This document shows positions 13,694-24,125 of a stretch of 64,000 nt of DNA, in pieces. Every line of letters begins with the position of its first letter. The first letter of the stretch is position 1. This stretch comes from Paralichthys olivaceus (lineage: Eukaryota > Chordata > Actinopteri > Pleuronectiformes > Paralichthyidae). The stretch lies in assembly GCF_024713975.1 (NCBI RefSeq), contig NC_091096.1, positions 7,388,001 through 7,452,000 on the forward strand, written 5' to 3'. Made by a program: the position numbers and the translations under genes. The notes under the pieces are model-generated. The model searched no databases. It was not told the origin of the DNA and saw only the letters and a program-made list of their open reading frames with translations.

Positions 13694-14476
13694 TAAAGCT
13701 GAACATATGTGGAGTATATGAATTATAAATTGATGCAATATTAAGTAGTTCATTGAAGTAACAATATAAACCGACTTTGACAAAACAATATGTGGATTAT
13801 CTCAATCTGGGTAAGTGACCCTTTAGAACAGTGAGTACGTAATTTCTAAACAACCTGAAACCCTAAAAAAAACAAATAACACTTTATTATTTGCAATATT
13901 AAAAATAGCATTAACTAAAATAAATACAATGACATCCTGTTACCACACAGGCCAGTATTATGAACACCAATTACACAGCTTTACTTTTGTTTTGTTAAAA
14001 AAGATAAATGATAAATGACCTCGAACTCTCTAAAATATTAAATTCAAAATGAAGGAAAATGTATTTTTTATGTTGTTATCATTATTATTATTATGCATAG
14101 TTGTGGTAGTAATAGAAGTAGTGGTATAGTAGAGGGAGTGGAGCTATTTTCAGAATACATTCTTTTAAAAGTTGAGTATATTTTGTAAAAACTACTACTT
14201 CTGTAATATTTTAAATACTTTTAATAAACCATGTCTCCATTGTGCTGCTGTTATTTGTATTGATATATTTTCATGGGTCTTTCTTTTGGTGGTAAATGCA
14301 GCAAATCAGTGATTATAAGTGAAGGTTTTATAACATCTCTCTGGCTCTAAATTTCCTCTTCTTTCCCAGTGTTCACTAACTCTGAGCGAACTTGTGATAA
14401 AGAGTTCATCATCCGCCGAGCTGCGACCAACAGAGTTCTCAACGTGCTGCGCCACTGGGTTTCCAAACACTCACAG

Positions 14477-14516
<40 letters not shown>

Positions 14517-17500
14517 CTGGGCTGATCTGTGAGTCTGTGGTCTCATTAAAGTGGGTGTCTGATGCATTCTCTCTGCTCCAGTGCTCTCACTTGAGCATGT
14601 AAACAGCCCCGCTCACACAAACACGCACCGCGTATTGTTAACGTGTCAACTGGACGACCAAAGTGCGCCTCGGCCCACCTACCCACTCTTCTGCTAAACA
14701 GCCAGTGTTGCCTCTAATGAATAGAGTATCAAGGTAATTGCCTGACTCCCAGCAAAGAGGTCCTTCCAGTCTAACTGCATCGATCTATTTTATGTATTTT
14801 TCTCCAATAATACAAAACGCTGGGATGACAGGCCGGCTTTAGTGAGCTTATTAACACACAGGCAGGCACGGACGCACACATTTACACTCACTAACATTTT
14901 GTTTTGGAGGAGAGTGAACCCAGAGCTTGTTAAAACTGACCTTTGAACAGGAGTTAAACTGAGGAGGGGGGGAAGGAAAGGGTGAAAGAGGAGGAAAAGA
15001 CAAGGAGGAATGAGGAGGCTGAGGAAGAGGAGTGGAGGAGGTGTGAGGGATTATGTAGCCGTGACTGTGAAGGATTACACAGCAGGGATTGATTAGACAA
15101 GGGAGACAAGAGAGAGTCCCCAATGGAGAGAGAGGGGAAAAGAATGGACTCACCTGTAATTTAGCACTGTTGTGATTGTATTGTTTGAGTTGGTCTTGCA
15201 TCTGTTAGAGGTGATGTCCCACTTTCCTAATTGGTTTCCCGCTGGTTGAGTCTCCTGTTACCTACATAATTACTTAATTCCAACTATTTACTAACACAGA
15301 GACAGTTTTTGCCTTGTGGTTCATTTTAATGACTACACAACAGAACTCCTGATGGGAAACATTATCCACCCACTTCTCTTTGTTACGGTGTCAGTGCACA
15401 GCATCAGCTGAACTAAGTTGTGACCAAAACTTCATGCAAGTTGGTGAAGCTTTATGTTGTGTCTGTCTGTGTGTCTGTCTGCCTGCCTATCCATCCATCT
15501 TTCCATCCATCCATCTATCTGTGCCATTAGTTATGAAAGTAACATCTGTATTCATTTTCTAAAATGAACAATCTGAGTTTTTGATTCAGCAAGTGAGAAA
15601 AATGAGATGAAATGGGCCTTCACCTGTTTGTTTAAGGTCTGGTGTCAGAGTCTAAATCAGATTTAGGTTTTAGTGAATGTTGGTGTGCTAGTTCTGCCAT
15701 GTTGAGATGATGTTGGGGATCCCACTGAGTATATGTTTATGAGAGTTCTTTTAAATATAGAAGTTCTTGTGTGTGTATAGGACTTTGAGATGAATGGGGA
15801 GCTGAAGATGTCGGTGATCTGCCTCCTGGAGGAGGTGCTCAGAGATCCAGACCTTCTGCCGCAGGAGAGGAAAGCCACTGCCAACATACTAAGGTGCGGC
15901 ACACACACACATACACAAACAAATATACGAGTGTGTATATTGTTTTTCTTTTATTGTTTAAATTTCATACTTCTATTCTGCTCTATTCTACTCGTAGTGC
16001 CCTTTCTCAAGATGAGCAGGATGATGCCCAGCTGAGGATAGAGGACATATTACAGATGGTGAGAAAACTGCAGAACATAAAATCTTCTAGTAACTTTAGT
16101 AAGTCATTGAATCTTCTTATGACTTTATGAAGAGCTGGTTAATATTCACTTTGATTTATAGTATATAAAGAGAACTTCTTACCTTTTGCTGCATCACATA
16201 AACCTCATGTTACTGCAGAGTCACTGTCTGATACAGCATTTTATCTGAATATTTATGTGTCTCTTGATGGGATTACTTGGTTTTATGAAACTACATCCTC
16301 CCTAATGTATTTACACTTTAATACACACTTCCTCTCATAGTGTTGTGGCTCAAACAGAAATGAAAAGCATCTGTCAGTGCACTCGATCCTCTCCTCCAGA
16401 CAGACGGGGTAAATACAGCGTCTCCAGACTGTGACCGTCTCCAGGGAACTGTCAGATGTCATTAAACATATTCATCGTAGTCAGTCTCTTTATTAGATAT
16501 TTATATCTCCTTGTTATTTATGTTGGTGTTGTGGTGTGAATATTTGTTTATGACTGCTTTTCTCTGTATGTGTTTGTGCGTGCGTGCATGCATGCGTGCG
16601 TGTGTGTGTGTGTGTGTGCTTGTGCTTGTGTGTGCATGTGTCTGGTTTAGGCGGACTGTCCAAAGGCCGAGTGTTTTGAGTCCCTCTCGGCGATGGAGCT
16701 GGCTGAACAGATCACTCTGCTGGATCACATTGTCTTCAGGAGCATCCCCTATGAGTCAGTTTCTCCCATGATGCTCTCACACTGTGATCTGCACCAAAAC
16801 AAAAATAAATCAATTTTATGGAAACTTCTTCTTCTTATGAGATCAGTTAATCACCTTAGTCTCCCCGGGGCAGCGTCACAGTGCTTTTAGAAGAGCAACA
16901 AAGAAAACTTTTGAATAAACAACTTTTACAAGTTTAATTTTCAATTGAAAATAACAAGATTTTTTCTAAATATTGGCTTTACTATTTTTCTACTATTATA
17001 AGATACAGACATCGCTATGATGTTGGTTTCTCCCTTCAATCAACTTTGTAAAACATCTGTAACACCTGCAATTGAATGTTAATTTCCCTCCCACACATGT
17101 TGTTGTAAGCTATTTCATACATTGCCAATATTAAAAGGATAAAATCCTTATTGTATCTCAATTCTATATTGCTCTCTCTCAAAGGACAGTTTATCCAGCT
17201 CAGTTTGTGATTTATAAAACTAGTTAAAAGAGTAAGAAAATATAGCTTTTTAATAATTAAAACTACAAGCAAATCGCTTTTGAAAAGATAAAGATAACAA
17301 GTTACAGGCTGCAGAGCAATCACCATTTTCAGCAGCCTTAATTATACTATTTCAAGAAATCTTGGTTTTAAAAATTTGTGATAAAAGCTTTAATTTTATA
17401 GGTTACTGTGAGATTTCTGTGCTACATGTTAAAGAGTGTGATCTCATTCAGTCTCAGTATGTGTGTCTGTCTCCTGTCTCTTGTTAAGAGAGTTCCTCGG

Positions 17501-19172
17501 TCAGGGCTGGATGAAGGTTGATAAGACAGAGAGGACGCCTTACATCATGAAAACCAGCCAACACTTCAATGACGTGAGCTTTGTACCGTTTTGTTCCTGA
17601 CACTGTCAGTATCCAGCTCATAACCCTTCTGCATAATCTCCTCTTTTCCTTCTTGAAGATGAGCAACCTGGTGGCGTCACAGATTATGACCCACACTGAC
17701 GTGGGCTCCAGGGCCAGCTCCATAGAGAAGTGGGTCGCTGTGGCCGACATCTGCCGCTGTCTCAACAACTACAACGGAGTTTTGGAGATCACTTCGGCGC
17801 TTAACCGCAGCGCTATCTACCGTTTGAAGAAGACGTGGGCCAAAATCAGCAAACAGGTGGAGAAATACCCCCATCCTCTCTGAAATCCACATAGAAAAAG
17901 CAGAAGTTATTAGTGAAGTTTCCTCAGCAGAGAGGATCCTTTGTCTCTGTAAAATGTACAAATGTCTGCTTCTTGTTTGATTCTCATGAACACTAAATCA
18001 GTTAAGGCCGTAATCATCCAATCACCAGACAGCCATTCTCCCTCTTTAGAACTGAGCCAAATTCAATTTTTATCATTTTACTATTATCATCTTTTATTGA
18101 GAGTAAATGGATATGAAGTTATTGCAGCCATTGCAGCTCATTTTTTCCTGAGTTATTCACACCAGTATTTAAAATGATATTAAATTCGTATTTGTGATCT
18201 TTCTCAGACTAAAGCCCTGATGGACAAACTGCAGAAGACCGTGTCATCAGAGGGGAGATTTAAAAATCTGAGGGAAACCCTGAAAAAGTCAGATTTTGCT
18301 CTTGATTTCAATTATTTCATCATAAATATCACAAATAAAGAAATAAATGAAAACGAATTAGTGTTTTTATTTTGTTTATGTCTTCCTGCAGTTGCAACCC
18401 TCCATGTGTACCATATCTGGGAATGTATCTAACGGACCTCGCCTTTATTGAGGAGGGAACGCCAAATTTCACTGAGGAAGGCCTTGTTAACTTCTCCAAA
18501 ATGAGAATGGTAGGAACAAACATCCATTAAGGAAATTTAATTCATGTGCACAATCATGCTGGACTAATTTTCCATATTGTCTTTAGATATCCCACATCAT
18601 CAGAGAGATCCGACAGTTCCAGCAGACGCCGTACAGAATAGAGCTTCAAGCCAAGGTACTCATCTGTGGAGACGTTGGATTCCTGTCCTGCTTTTTTTAA
18701 CAGAAGCAGCACTTAACGATCACTGAATGTTTTGTACGTTTAGAGAATAATTAATAATACATGTCTTTGGTTTAAATACCTGTTAGCACATGCTTTATAA
18801 TGTAAACAGGCTAAAACATTTTTTAACTGAGGTAAAACTAAAGAATTTATGCTGACCTTCAAATTTGTAGGACTTTATTGATTAATTTATGAATTCCACA
18901 AGATTTAAATATTAATCCAATAATACGTTCCTGATAACAGAGAAGAATAGATTGGATAAATTAAGGGTTTGCTTGTCATTTGTGTTAATGCCCCGTTGAG
19001 CCATTTAAAACATTAGACTTATCTTGTCACTAAAAATGTTCACTTTCAAACACTCGCCTCTTCCGTGTCATGTGTCCAGGTGACCCAGTATCTCCTGGAT
19101 AAGACTCTGATCATGGATGAAGACACGCTCTATGACCTCTCGCTGAAGATCGAGCCCAGACTTCCTGCCTGA
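1006..19172 (+). CDS. rasgrf2: Ras-specific guanine nucleotide-releasing factor 2 (3' part, 26 exons)
   Basis: This is a dual exchange factor that activates Ras through its CDC25 domain and Rac through its DH domain, in response to calcium/calmodulin. Exons: 1006-1095, 1237-1373, 1817-1933, 2018-2097, 3362-3555, 3661-3770, 3847-3965, 4815-4975, 5065-5131, 5583-5719, 6824-6906, 7618-7866, 10368-10855, 12743-12868, 13513-13602, 14370-14476, 15781-15893, 15998-16058, 16651-16754, 17489-17573, 17659-17856, 18208-18287, 18392-18509, 18587-18655, 19080-19172. A candidate optional exon lies at 8971-9063. The required exons join in frame to 1091 residues plus a TGA stop; mammalian RASGRF2 is about 1237 aa, so roughly the first 175 residues are missing. 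In the visible fragment, the end of the coiled coil is at 1-30, the IQ motif at 31-50, DH at about 65-282, PH at 283-431, REM at 432-515, a Ser/Pro linker at about 516-750 and CDC25 at about 790-1085. The paralogue is chosen as GRF2 over GRF1 by [21 protein letters not shown] and the linker sequence, and by the adjacent ckmt2. A teleost a/b suffix cannot be assigned. Confidence 0.95.
1237..3965 (+). other. rasgrf2: rasgrf2 IQ motif and DH (Rho-GEF) domain exons
   Basis: Exon 1237-1373 encodes the calmodulin-binding IQ segment ([15 protein letters not shown]) and the beginning of the DH domain. Exons 1817-1933, 2018-2097, 3362-3555, 3661-3770 and 3847-3965 complete the DH fold, with [16 protein letters not shown] and [17 protein letters not shown]. 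All junction phases are consistent, for example GA|G at 1373/1817 and AA-CAG|C at 1933/2018. Sequence conservation to mammalian RASGRF2 is very high in this block. Confidence 0.92.
2098..3361 (+). other. rasgrf2: rasgrf2 intron with one copy of a duplicated element
   Basis: No coding sequence is visible. 2340-2600 is balanced, repeat-poor sequence. 2695-2850 is homologous to 8507-8630 further along the gene. The 3' end, about 3303-3350, is a TG/TCTG-rich tract just upstream of the acceptor at 3360-3361. Confidence 0.6.
3966..4814 (+). other. rasgrf2: rasgrf2 intron, no feature recognised
   Basis: This is AT-rich intron between the DH and PH exons. I see no repeat family, RNA gene or coding signal in it. 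Confidence 0.6.
4815..6906 (+). other. rasgrf2: rasgrf2 second PH domain exons
   Basis: Exons 4815-4975, 5065-5131, 5583-5719 and 6824-6906 encode the PH domain that follows DH. Landmarks are [51 protein letters not shown] with the conserved C-terminal helix tryptophan, and [15 protein letters not shown]. The intron 5132-5582 has a short CA/TG-rich stretch. The intron 5720-6823 has no clear feature apart from a weak minus-strand LINE-like remnant near 6570-6690. Confidence 0.9.
6570..6690 (-). pseudogene. Possible decayed LINE ORF2 C-terminal fragment
   Basis: Translated on the minus strand, the segment gives a short stretch with a G-x-K/R-x-(F/H)-S-x-A-G-A-x-x-L pattern. That resembles the C-terminal GERSFSVAGPRLWNSLP-type motif of fish LINE ORF2 proteins. 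It is very degenerate, with the key tryptophan lost. A chance match cannot be excluded. Confidence 0.25.
6907..7617 (+). other. rasgrf2: rasgrf2 intron, AT-rich
   Basis: I see nothing coding. A TG-rich tract at about 7578-7609 lies just upstream of the acceptor at 7616-7617. Confidence 0.6.
7618..7866 (+). other. rasgrf2: rasgrf2 REM (Ras exchanger N-terminal motif) exon
   Basis: This exon encodes the helical REM region that supports the CDC25 domain. Landmarks are [36 protein letters not shown] and [12 protein letters not shown]. It ends with phase 2 (ATC AG|), ready to join either the canonical exon at 10368 (G TCC TTG, giving RSLELFFA) or the candidate cassette exon at 8971 (G GCG CAG, giving RAQCHSF). 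Confidence 0.92.
7867..8970 (+). other. rasgrf2: rasgrf2 intron with second copy of the duplicated element
   Basis: No coding signal is seen in this intron. 8507-8630 is homologous to 2695-2850. The segment ends with a pyrimidine-rich tract and the acceptor ccaactacag at 8961-8970. Confidence 0.55.
8971..9063 (+). CDS. rasgrf2: Candidate in-frame cassette exon of rasgrf2 (31 codons)
   Basis: This is a 93-nt open segment flanked by a pyrimidine tract plus CAG acceptor at 8968-8970 and a CAA|GTAACC donor at 9064. Both ends are phase 2, matching the junction between exons 7618-7866 and 10368-10855, so its inclusion adds 31 residues without shifting the frame. The insert reads [20 protein letters not shown] followed by [11 protein letters not shown] and lies between the REM hairpin and SLELFFA. 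I do not recall this segment in canonical mammalian RASGRF2. It may be alternative, tissue-specific or cryptic. Confidence 0.5.
9064..10367 (+). other. rasgrf2: rasgrf2 intron carrying a MITE-like element
   Basis: A transposon-like element occupies about 9098-9527. The remainder, to 10367, is pyrimidine-rich on the plus strand. A long open frame at 9517-10017 arises from this composition and shows no recognisable domain. Confidence 0.6.
9098..9527. mobile_element. MITE-like DNA transposon with about 30-bp terminal inverted repeats
   Basis: The left end reads ATGCTACATCCACACTTCGA, then TGTTTTCATTT. The right end, on the opposite strand, reads AGGCTACATCCATACTGCTA, then CGTTTTCATTT. These are imperfect terminal inverted repeats about 430 bp apart. 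The interior encodes no transposase. From memory this resembles a non-autonomous DNA transposon family abundant in fish, probably hAT-like. I could not identify a convincing target-site duplication. Confidence 0.65.
10368..13602 (+). other. rasgrf2: rasgrf2 Ser/Pro-rich linker exons
   Basis: Exons 10368-10855, 12743-12868 and 13513-13602 encode the poorly ordered linker between REM and CDC25. It contains [30 protein letters not shown], a long Pro/Thr/Ser tract (roughly 10630-10780), then [20 protein letters not shown] and [18 protein letters not shown]. The SP-x-R/K sites fit proline-directed kinase substrates, and Cdk5 is reported to phosphorylate mammalian RasGRF2 in this linker. The long Pro tract is more extended than I recall in the human protein. 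Confidence 0.85.
10856..12742 (+). other. rasgrf2: rasgrf2 intron with degenerate fish repeats
   Basis: No exon is seen. About 11970-12060 carries the phrase gtgtgaatggcgctttgagtg..aagtgctatgtaaatacagaccatttac. I recognise this as the end of a dispersed teleost repeat. 12536-12625 carries a fragment of another dispersed repeat (gatttgtttgtttgtcagcaggattacacaaaaa) ending in a CA microsatellite at 12602-12626. Confidence 0.55.
12869..14369 (+). other. rasgrf2: rasgrf2 introns flanking exon 13513-13602
   Basis: The intron 12869-13512 has no recognised feature. In the intron 13603-14369 the donor GTGTAC runs directly into a CA microsatellite (13606-13692). The rest is AT-rich with no coding signal. 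Confidence 0.6.
13606..13692. repeat. (CA)n microsatellite abutting a splice donor
   Basis: This is an uninterrupted AC/CA dinucleotide run of about 43 units that begins within the donor context of the rasgrf2 exon ending at 13602. It generates spurious open frames on both strands. Confidence 0.97.
14477..15780 (+). other. rasgrf2: rasgrf2 intron, TG repeat plus a non-repetitive block
   Basis: The intron opens with a TG run (14481-14514) right after the donor. 14610-14840 is balanced, repeat-poor sequence. 14940-15140 is purine-rich. No exon is recognised. Confidence 0.55.
16059..17488 (+). other. rasgrf2: rasgrf2 introns around exon 16651-16754
   Basis: The intron 16059-16650 ends in a TG/GC-rich microsatellite tract (about 16575-16645) just before the acceptor. 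The intron 16755-17488 is AT-rich with nothing recognisable. Confidence 0.6.
18656..19079 (+). other. rasgrf2: rasgrf2 last intron
   Basis: This is AT-rich intron with no coding or repeat feature that I can name. Confidence 0.6.
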
Positions 19173-21245
19173 GTTGCGGCTGTTTGTGGCCCAGAGGGAG
19201 CCTGCGAACCTGCAACCCCCCCAGAGGGCAACACGCCCACATAATCTCATCAATCAAGAGGAAACCGGGACGTTTTTTGAGAGCGACGTGGAAAAGGAAA
19301 ACAAGAGACTGATGATGTGACAGATTTCTTAAAGCGTCAAGTGTGAAGACACTTCAAACTTTGTGAGAGTTTTTGAATCGTTGGGCTGATTGTCATCAAG
19401 GATCATGAGCTGTGTTGCGTGAGGGTTTTGAGGAAATGACATGTCGCCGTGTGTGCTCATCATTCCTCTGTGGAAAGTGGTGCACTTAGACATCACTCTT
19501 CCTCAGACCAGGCTGACAGGCTGACAGGCTGAGAGGCTGAGAGTGTGGTGTGAATGAATCACGGTGGATGTAACGGAGATGTAGCATTATACAGATAGTG
19601 TGACAGAGAGATGTCCGAGCTCGTGTCTCTGTGCTGTCGTCGGTGTTTTCTTAACCCTGCTTTTTTTTCGTGCCATGTCCTGGAGCAAAGAGCCCCAGCG
19701 ATGCTTTCCGTTCACGATGGTCACTGTATAAAACTTGCATGATTTCAGCTTGGGATGTAACTGTGTAAACGGCCTTCAACCTGATCCCTGACCCTGAGCT
19801 TTGCATGCTTCACTCTTCCCGGGATGACTCTCTACGCCACTATGCACCCTCAGTGGGCTGGGTACGGCAAAATGCCTTTAAGCCTTCAAAAGTAATGTAG
19901 ACAGACACTAACAGAAAAAACACAAAAAACTTTTAAAATGGAAAAAAATTATATATTTTGATGAAGTGGCTGATTTTTGCATTGATCAAACAGTTAATTC
20001 TCTATTTATCAGATTTTCCATGTGAACGGAAAGCTCTTTTTTTAAAAATGTCCTCATGAATGATACAAAATTGAAAAACTTTATCAGTGCCTTCCACTGG
20101 CGTAGGTCAATTTCTGCTCAATTGCCAATTTACAAGCGTAAAGTTTTGTACAAATCCTGCTTCGGAAACTTTTGAGGAAATCAGTAGATTCACTCATTCC
20201 ACTTCCTTGACAGAAAACAGGTTATGTAGACTTATCAGTAGCATGTTCGTGAAAACTGGTGATGTCATTGCAGCGTCTGATCATCAGTGAATATCGCCCT
20301 CTGGTGTTTGAAACCTTGCTATAACCTCCACTGACCCAAAGCTTTTGCAGTGCTTGTGTGCAGTTTGAATTTTTATTTTGCCGTTTACAAATTGTCCGAT
20401 ACTGACACGTGTAGTCAGGTCCCAGTGATTAAAGTCTTGGATGTAGGCTGGGACAGTTTTTGCACTCTCTGACATGTAGCTTTGCTTGAGTGACAGTATG
20501 ATAGTCGTCGACCATGCTATTCATTTCATCAGATACTGTATTTATATTACATTTGCATATAGTGAATCAACACATGTTATATGATTGATGAAGGAATACT
20601 TTGAATTGTTATGCTGTGAATATTTTTTGGAGTCTCTTGCTTTCATGTTGAATTCTAGTTTTGCATCCCAGGCTCATGATTCAGTGAAGAAGAAATCTGT
20701 TTAACTTTATTCTAAAGGAAAAAAAATGTCTTATGAAGTTTTAAAAAAAATGTAGCATTTGAAATTCTGAGTTTTTTTTCCATTTAACTGATATGATGAA
20801 CGTAGTTGTCCTGCATGCACACAACATCTGCATGTTGTGCATGTCTGATCGGACGCTCCCTGTACCTGCTTCTCTATATTGTCTCTGTAGTTGTCAGGAG
20901 GTTCTAAAAGGCATAAAAACAATATTCTGTCCATCTAATCTGGGATATTTGTTTCTTGGTGTACCACAAAACCTCAAGCACAGTCTGTGGACGGAGTTTT
21001 CTTCAGAACAGCTGTTGTCGTGCAGTAGCAGTGTTGGAAGTTACCTCAACGAAAACTCCAGATTGATCAGAGGAAACGTTCTCAGGCTTTGCTTGTAGGG
21101 AATCTTGTCTGTCTTACACACAGGTTTAGAAAGACTGGATGTTTGTATTGTGATATTATTTTTGTGCATTTGTTTGTGTGTTATTTATTGGTTTGCATTT
21201 TCCACTTGTAGGTGCAGGGGAAATAAATTCAACATGCCTTATGTG
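19173..21245 (+). other. rasgrf2: Probable rasgrf2 3' untranslated region
   Basis: After the TGA at 19170-19172 there is no further coding sequence. The first AATAAA downstream is at 21222-21227, which would give a 3' UTR of about 2.05 kb. That is plausible, since mammalian RASGRF2 also has a long 3' UTR. The end is inferred. Confidence 0.45.
21222..21227 (+). terminator. rasgrf2: Candidate polyadenylation signal of rasgrf2
   Basis: This is the first canonical AATAAA after the stop codon. No transcript evidence is available here. Confidence 0.4.
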
Positions 21246-21737
21246 TTGGCACTGTGCAATGATTTCACAGATATTAAGTTTACTATTAATTCCCATGTCA
21301 ATTTCTCCACTTTATAGAGCTAGAGCAAACTCTGGTGCATCAACATATTCAACATATTAACTATGATATTTCAAACTCCAAACTCCTGATACCAACATCC
21401 GGCTACACAAGGTTTACAAGGTAATCAAGCTTGTGCTTGATCTAATTTAACTATGAAATTAACATTTTTCACCAACATTCACAATTTATCTGGTGTTGAG
21501 GTCGAAATTAGAATTGATAGAATGAACTATTCATTTCTTTAATTTTTAGCCTTTTTTTGTTGTCCTGTTATTAACTCACATGCACACACCCAAATCCAGA
21601 AACCAGGCCAGTTTGTAAATTTAACATTCTCCAAAGTATATTTAACTTACAATGATGAGTCATTTAGAAATGTACAGTTTGAACCTGGTGGTGTATTAAA
21701 TGACTAGATATGGCAACATCCAATATAAAATCTTGTT

Positions 21738-22088
21738 TAGAGGTTCAGTGTGTAAGATTACGATGAATGGATCTATTGGCAGAAATTGAATATGAAATAA
21801 TTCTTGGGACATTTTCACTAGTGTGTATAAATTGTTGTTTTCTTTACTCTAGAATGTTTATACTCAAATACTATATATTTAAATAAGGAGCAGTTCCCCT
21901 CTATGGAGGCCGCCATATCTTTACAGTCGTCCCATAACTGGACAAACTTAACACTTTTTGAGTTTTTATGTCAACTGAAGGCTATCACAGGTTTCATGTT
22001 TGGACCTGGAGGGTGAGATGAGGGGTATTTAGCTGCAATATACAACCTCACCACTAGATGTCACTAAATTCTTCACACTGAACCTTTA
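21738..22088. mobile_element. MITE-like repeat with terminal inverted repeats
   Basis: The left end GAGGTTCAGTGTGTAAGATT is matched, inverted, by the right end (AAGGTTCAGTGTGAAGAATT on the opposite strand). The interior contains the phrases GGAGGCCGCCATATCTTTAC and CCACTAGATGTCACTAAATT. I recognise these from a teleost element often described as gaggtccagtgtgtaggattt...gtgacatctagtggtgagg. A TA duplication may flank it. No transposase is encoded. Confidence 0.75.
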
Positions 22089-23958
22089 AACCTGGAAACT
22101 TGCACAATATTTTTCACTGCTGCTTGTTAATGCACATTCTTGTTTGTCATTTTCACTGAATCAAAAAGCACTGATGACATTTTTTTGACAAACTGACTTT
22201 GAACGGCATGAAGGTCTCTACACTTGCTGCCTCCTAATCTGATTTAGCACTGTGGCCATCCTGCCACCCGGTGGTCATGAGTGACATTGCCTCATTTTTC
22301 AGTAAAGGAATGAGCTGCATATGAGCATCATGAGCTAACGTGCCCCTTGTGTTACCAAATATGTTGGAACAGACTACCCTTCATTAGTGTCAACATTAGA
22401 TTGAACTAATCAGCTGTGATATTAAAGTGAGGATGGAATATGAAAAGAAAACAGGGTTGAATCCAGTTTCAGTATCTACAGTGAGAACCACTGACAGCTC
22501 TTTTCAGTGCAGAGTGAGACAGACCAGACTGACACAGAGGGAGTGAGAGGGAAAACGGTTTGGTGTAAAGTCCAGACAAGTTGAGCAAGTGTTTACAAGG
22601 TGATAAAGTCATCGTTCAACCTGTGCCAAGTTTTTAATGTGTGATCTGGAGTCGAGGAACCAGCTGGAGGGTGGCACTCGAGGGTTGTGAGTATTTGTCT
22701 CCCAGTGGGGTTTCTATAGCAGATCAACCAACTCCAGCGCTGTTTCTGAGGGGACAGATGGACGACAGTTATCTGACGTTTATCACAACACTGCGAGTGT
22801 GACATCTCAGCCCTTTACAGTCAAAGACAACAACTCATGGGCTTCTTGAAAACCAATAATACTGGACTTGAAATGCTGAAAGGATCAGGATATTTGAATT
22901 TAAGGGTACCTGAATTTAGAGGTACAAATATGTTGTGTAAAAATCATGCATCATCATGTCTCCTTGGGAAACTGGTTCCACTTCACCCCACCCCCTGACT
23001 TTACTGAAACATGTCACTGAGTGACGCTGTAGGACAATAAAAGCACATGTAACACTTTGAGGAAGTTGATATCTTGCAGGGCTGATAAACTTGGGACCTT
23101 GACCCACATGATCAGTCTAGATGGGCCTATTGGCACATTGGATATGAAACACTGTCTTACAGCTAACGAGCGCACCACAAACAGAGTTATGCATGTTTTC
23201 ACAGCTTCCTTCCTTTGGAGCCATACAACTAAAATATATTGTTTTTGTGAGACAGTCTTTTATTTCTCAGAGGAAAACTAACTAGCATTTTCACAACCAG
23301 AAGATAAACTCTGTGATTTGTTCTTTTCCCTCAGATTTGTGTTTATTTCTCAAACTCAATATGTAGACTTCAGTAATTGTGTAATTTTCTGTATCAGACT
23401 TCTAAAAGATGTCAGTGGTTCAAAGTCATGTTATCATAAATTATGGAAATGTAGCCAACCTACAATATATATATTGAAAATTTAAGCTATTAAAAAGGGC
23501 CCAGGGAGTCAGGGAACAGAGCACTATGGTCAACCCTCTGTATGAAGTGTCAGTGCTTTAGCTTTAAAAATACACTTACTTATATTCTTCATTTGATGTT
23601 GGACTTCAAAACCTGAAGATTGAACCTAAGATTTTCAAACTTGGAGAACCAAAATTGCTTGGGCTATATTTCTGCTATTTATTTAGAAGTTATTCTTCAC
23701 TTTGGACCCTGGACTTTTTAGAGAACACATGATACAAGCCTTGACCTCGAGCCATTTAGTCTGGACCATCACTGCTAGTGATTCTCACATACTCTATGCA
23801 GCTCTTACAGAAGCTGGAGTTTAACATTAGCAAAGTGAACTGAGGACTGAACCCACAAACTTTATATGTGTGTGTGCGAGTGCATGTGTAGAGAGGAAGG
23901 CAGACATGCTGACTGACAGTAGAAAGAGGATTTTCTGTCTGTTGCCAGGTGAGAAGCT

Positions 23959-23961
<3 letters not shown>
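22089..23961. other. Intergenic stretch between rasgrf2 and ckmt2
   Basis: I see no coding exon, RNA gene or recognisable repeat. It could contain the ckmt2 promoter, but I could not place one. Confidence 0.5.

Positions 23962-24012
<51 letters not shown>
23962..24012. repeat. (CT)n microsatellite
   Basis: This is a nearly pure CT run that could act as a pyrimidine tract for the acceptor at 24051-24052. Confidence 0.95.
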
Positions 24013-24014
<2 letters not shown>

Positions 24015-24052
24015 TCCCATCTCTTGTTCCTTAGTCCTCTCTCACTCTGCAG

Positions 24053-24125
24053 ATTGAGCGTCTCCGGACAGACCTGCAGGACACACACCTCAACCTTTCT
24101 GCCTCCTTTCTTCACTTATCCTCAG
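24053..24125 (+). other. ckmt2: Possible non-coding 5' exon of ckmt2
   Basis: A 73-nt segment is preceded by a very long pyrimidine tract and CTCTGCAG and is followed by CTCAG|GTGAGTG, so both splice signals are near consensus. The ckmt2 start codon lies in an exon opening at 26044, so at least one upstream non-coding exon is expected. This is only a candidate. Confidence 0.3.

Larger units (their letters stand above)
14370..19169 (+). other. rasgrf2: rasgrf2 CDC25 (Ras-GEF) catalytic domain exons
   Basis: Exons from 14370 to 19169 encode the catalytic Ras exchange domain. Landmarks are [137 protein letters not shown] and the C-terminus [10 protein letters not shown]. The exon at 17489 begins after TTGTTAAG (not the next AG two bases on), because only this choice gives the conserved YEEFLGQ in frame. 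Confidence 0.95.

Noticed and set aside
13403-13783. Open frames through CA/TG microsatellites (also near 43806, 54821, 56417)
   Set aside because: Dinucleotide repeats encode Thr-His or Cys-Val runs in several frames. They are artefacts.
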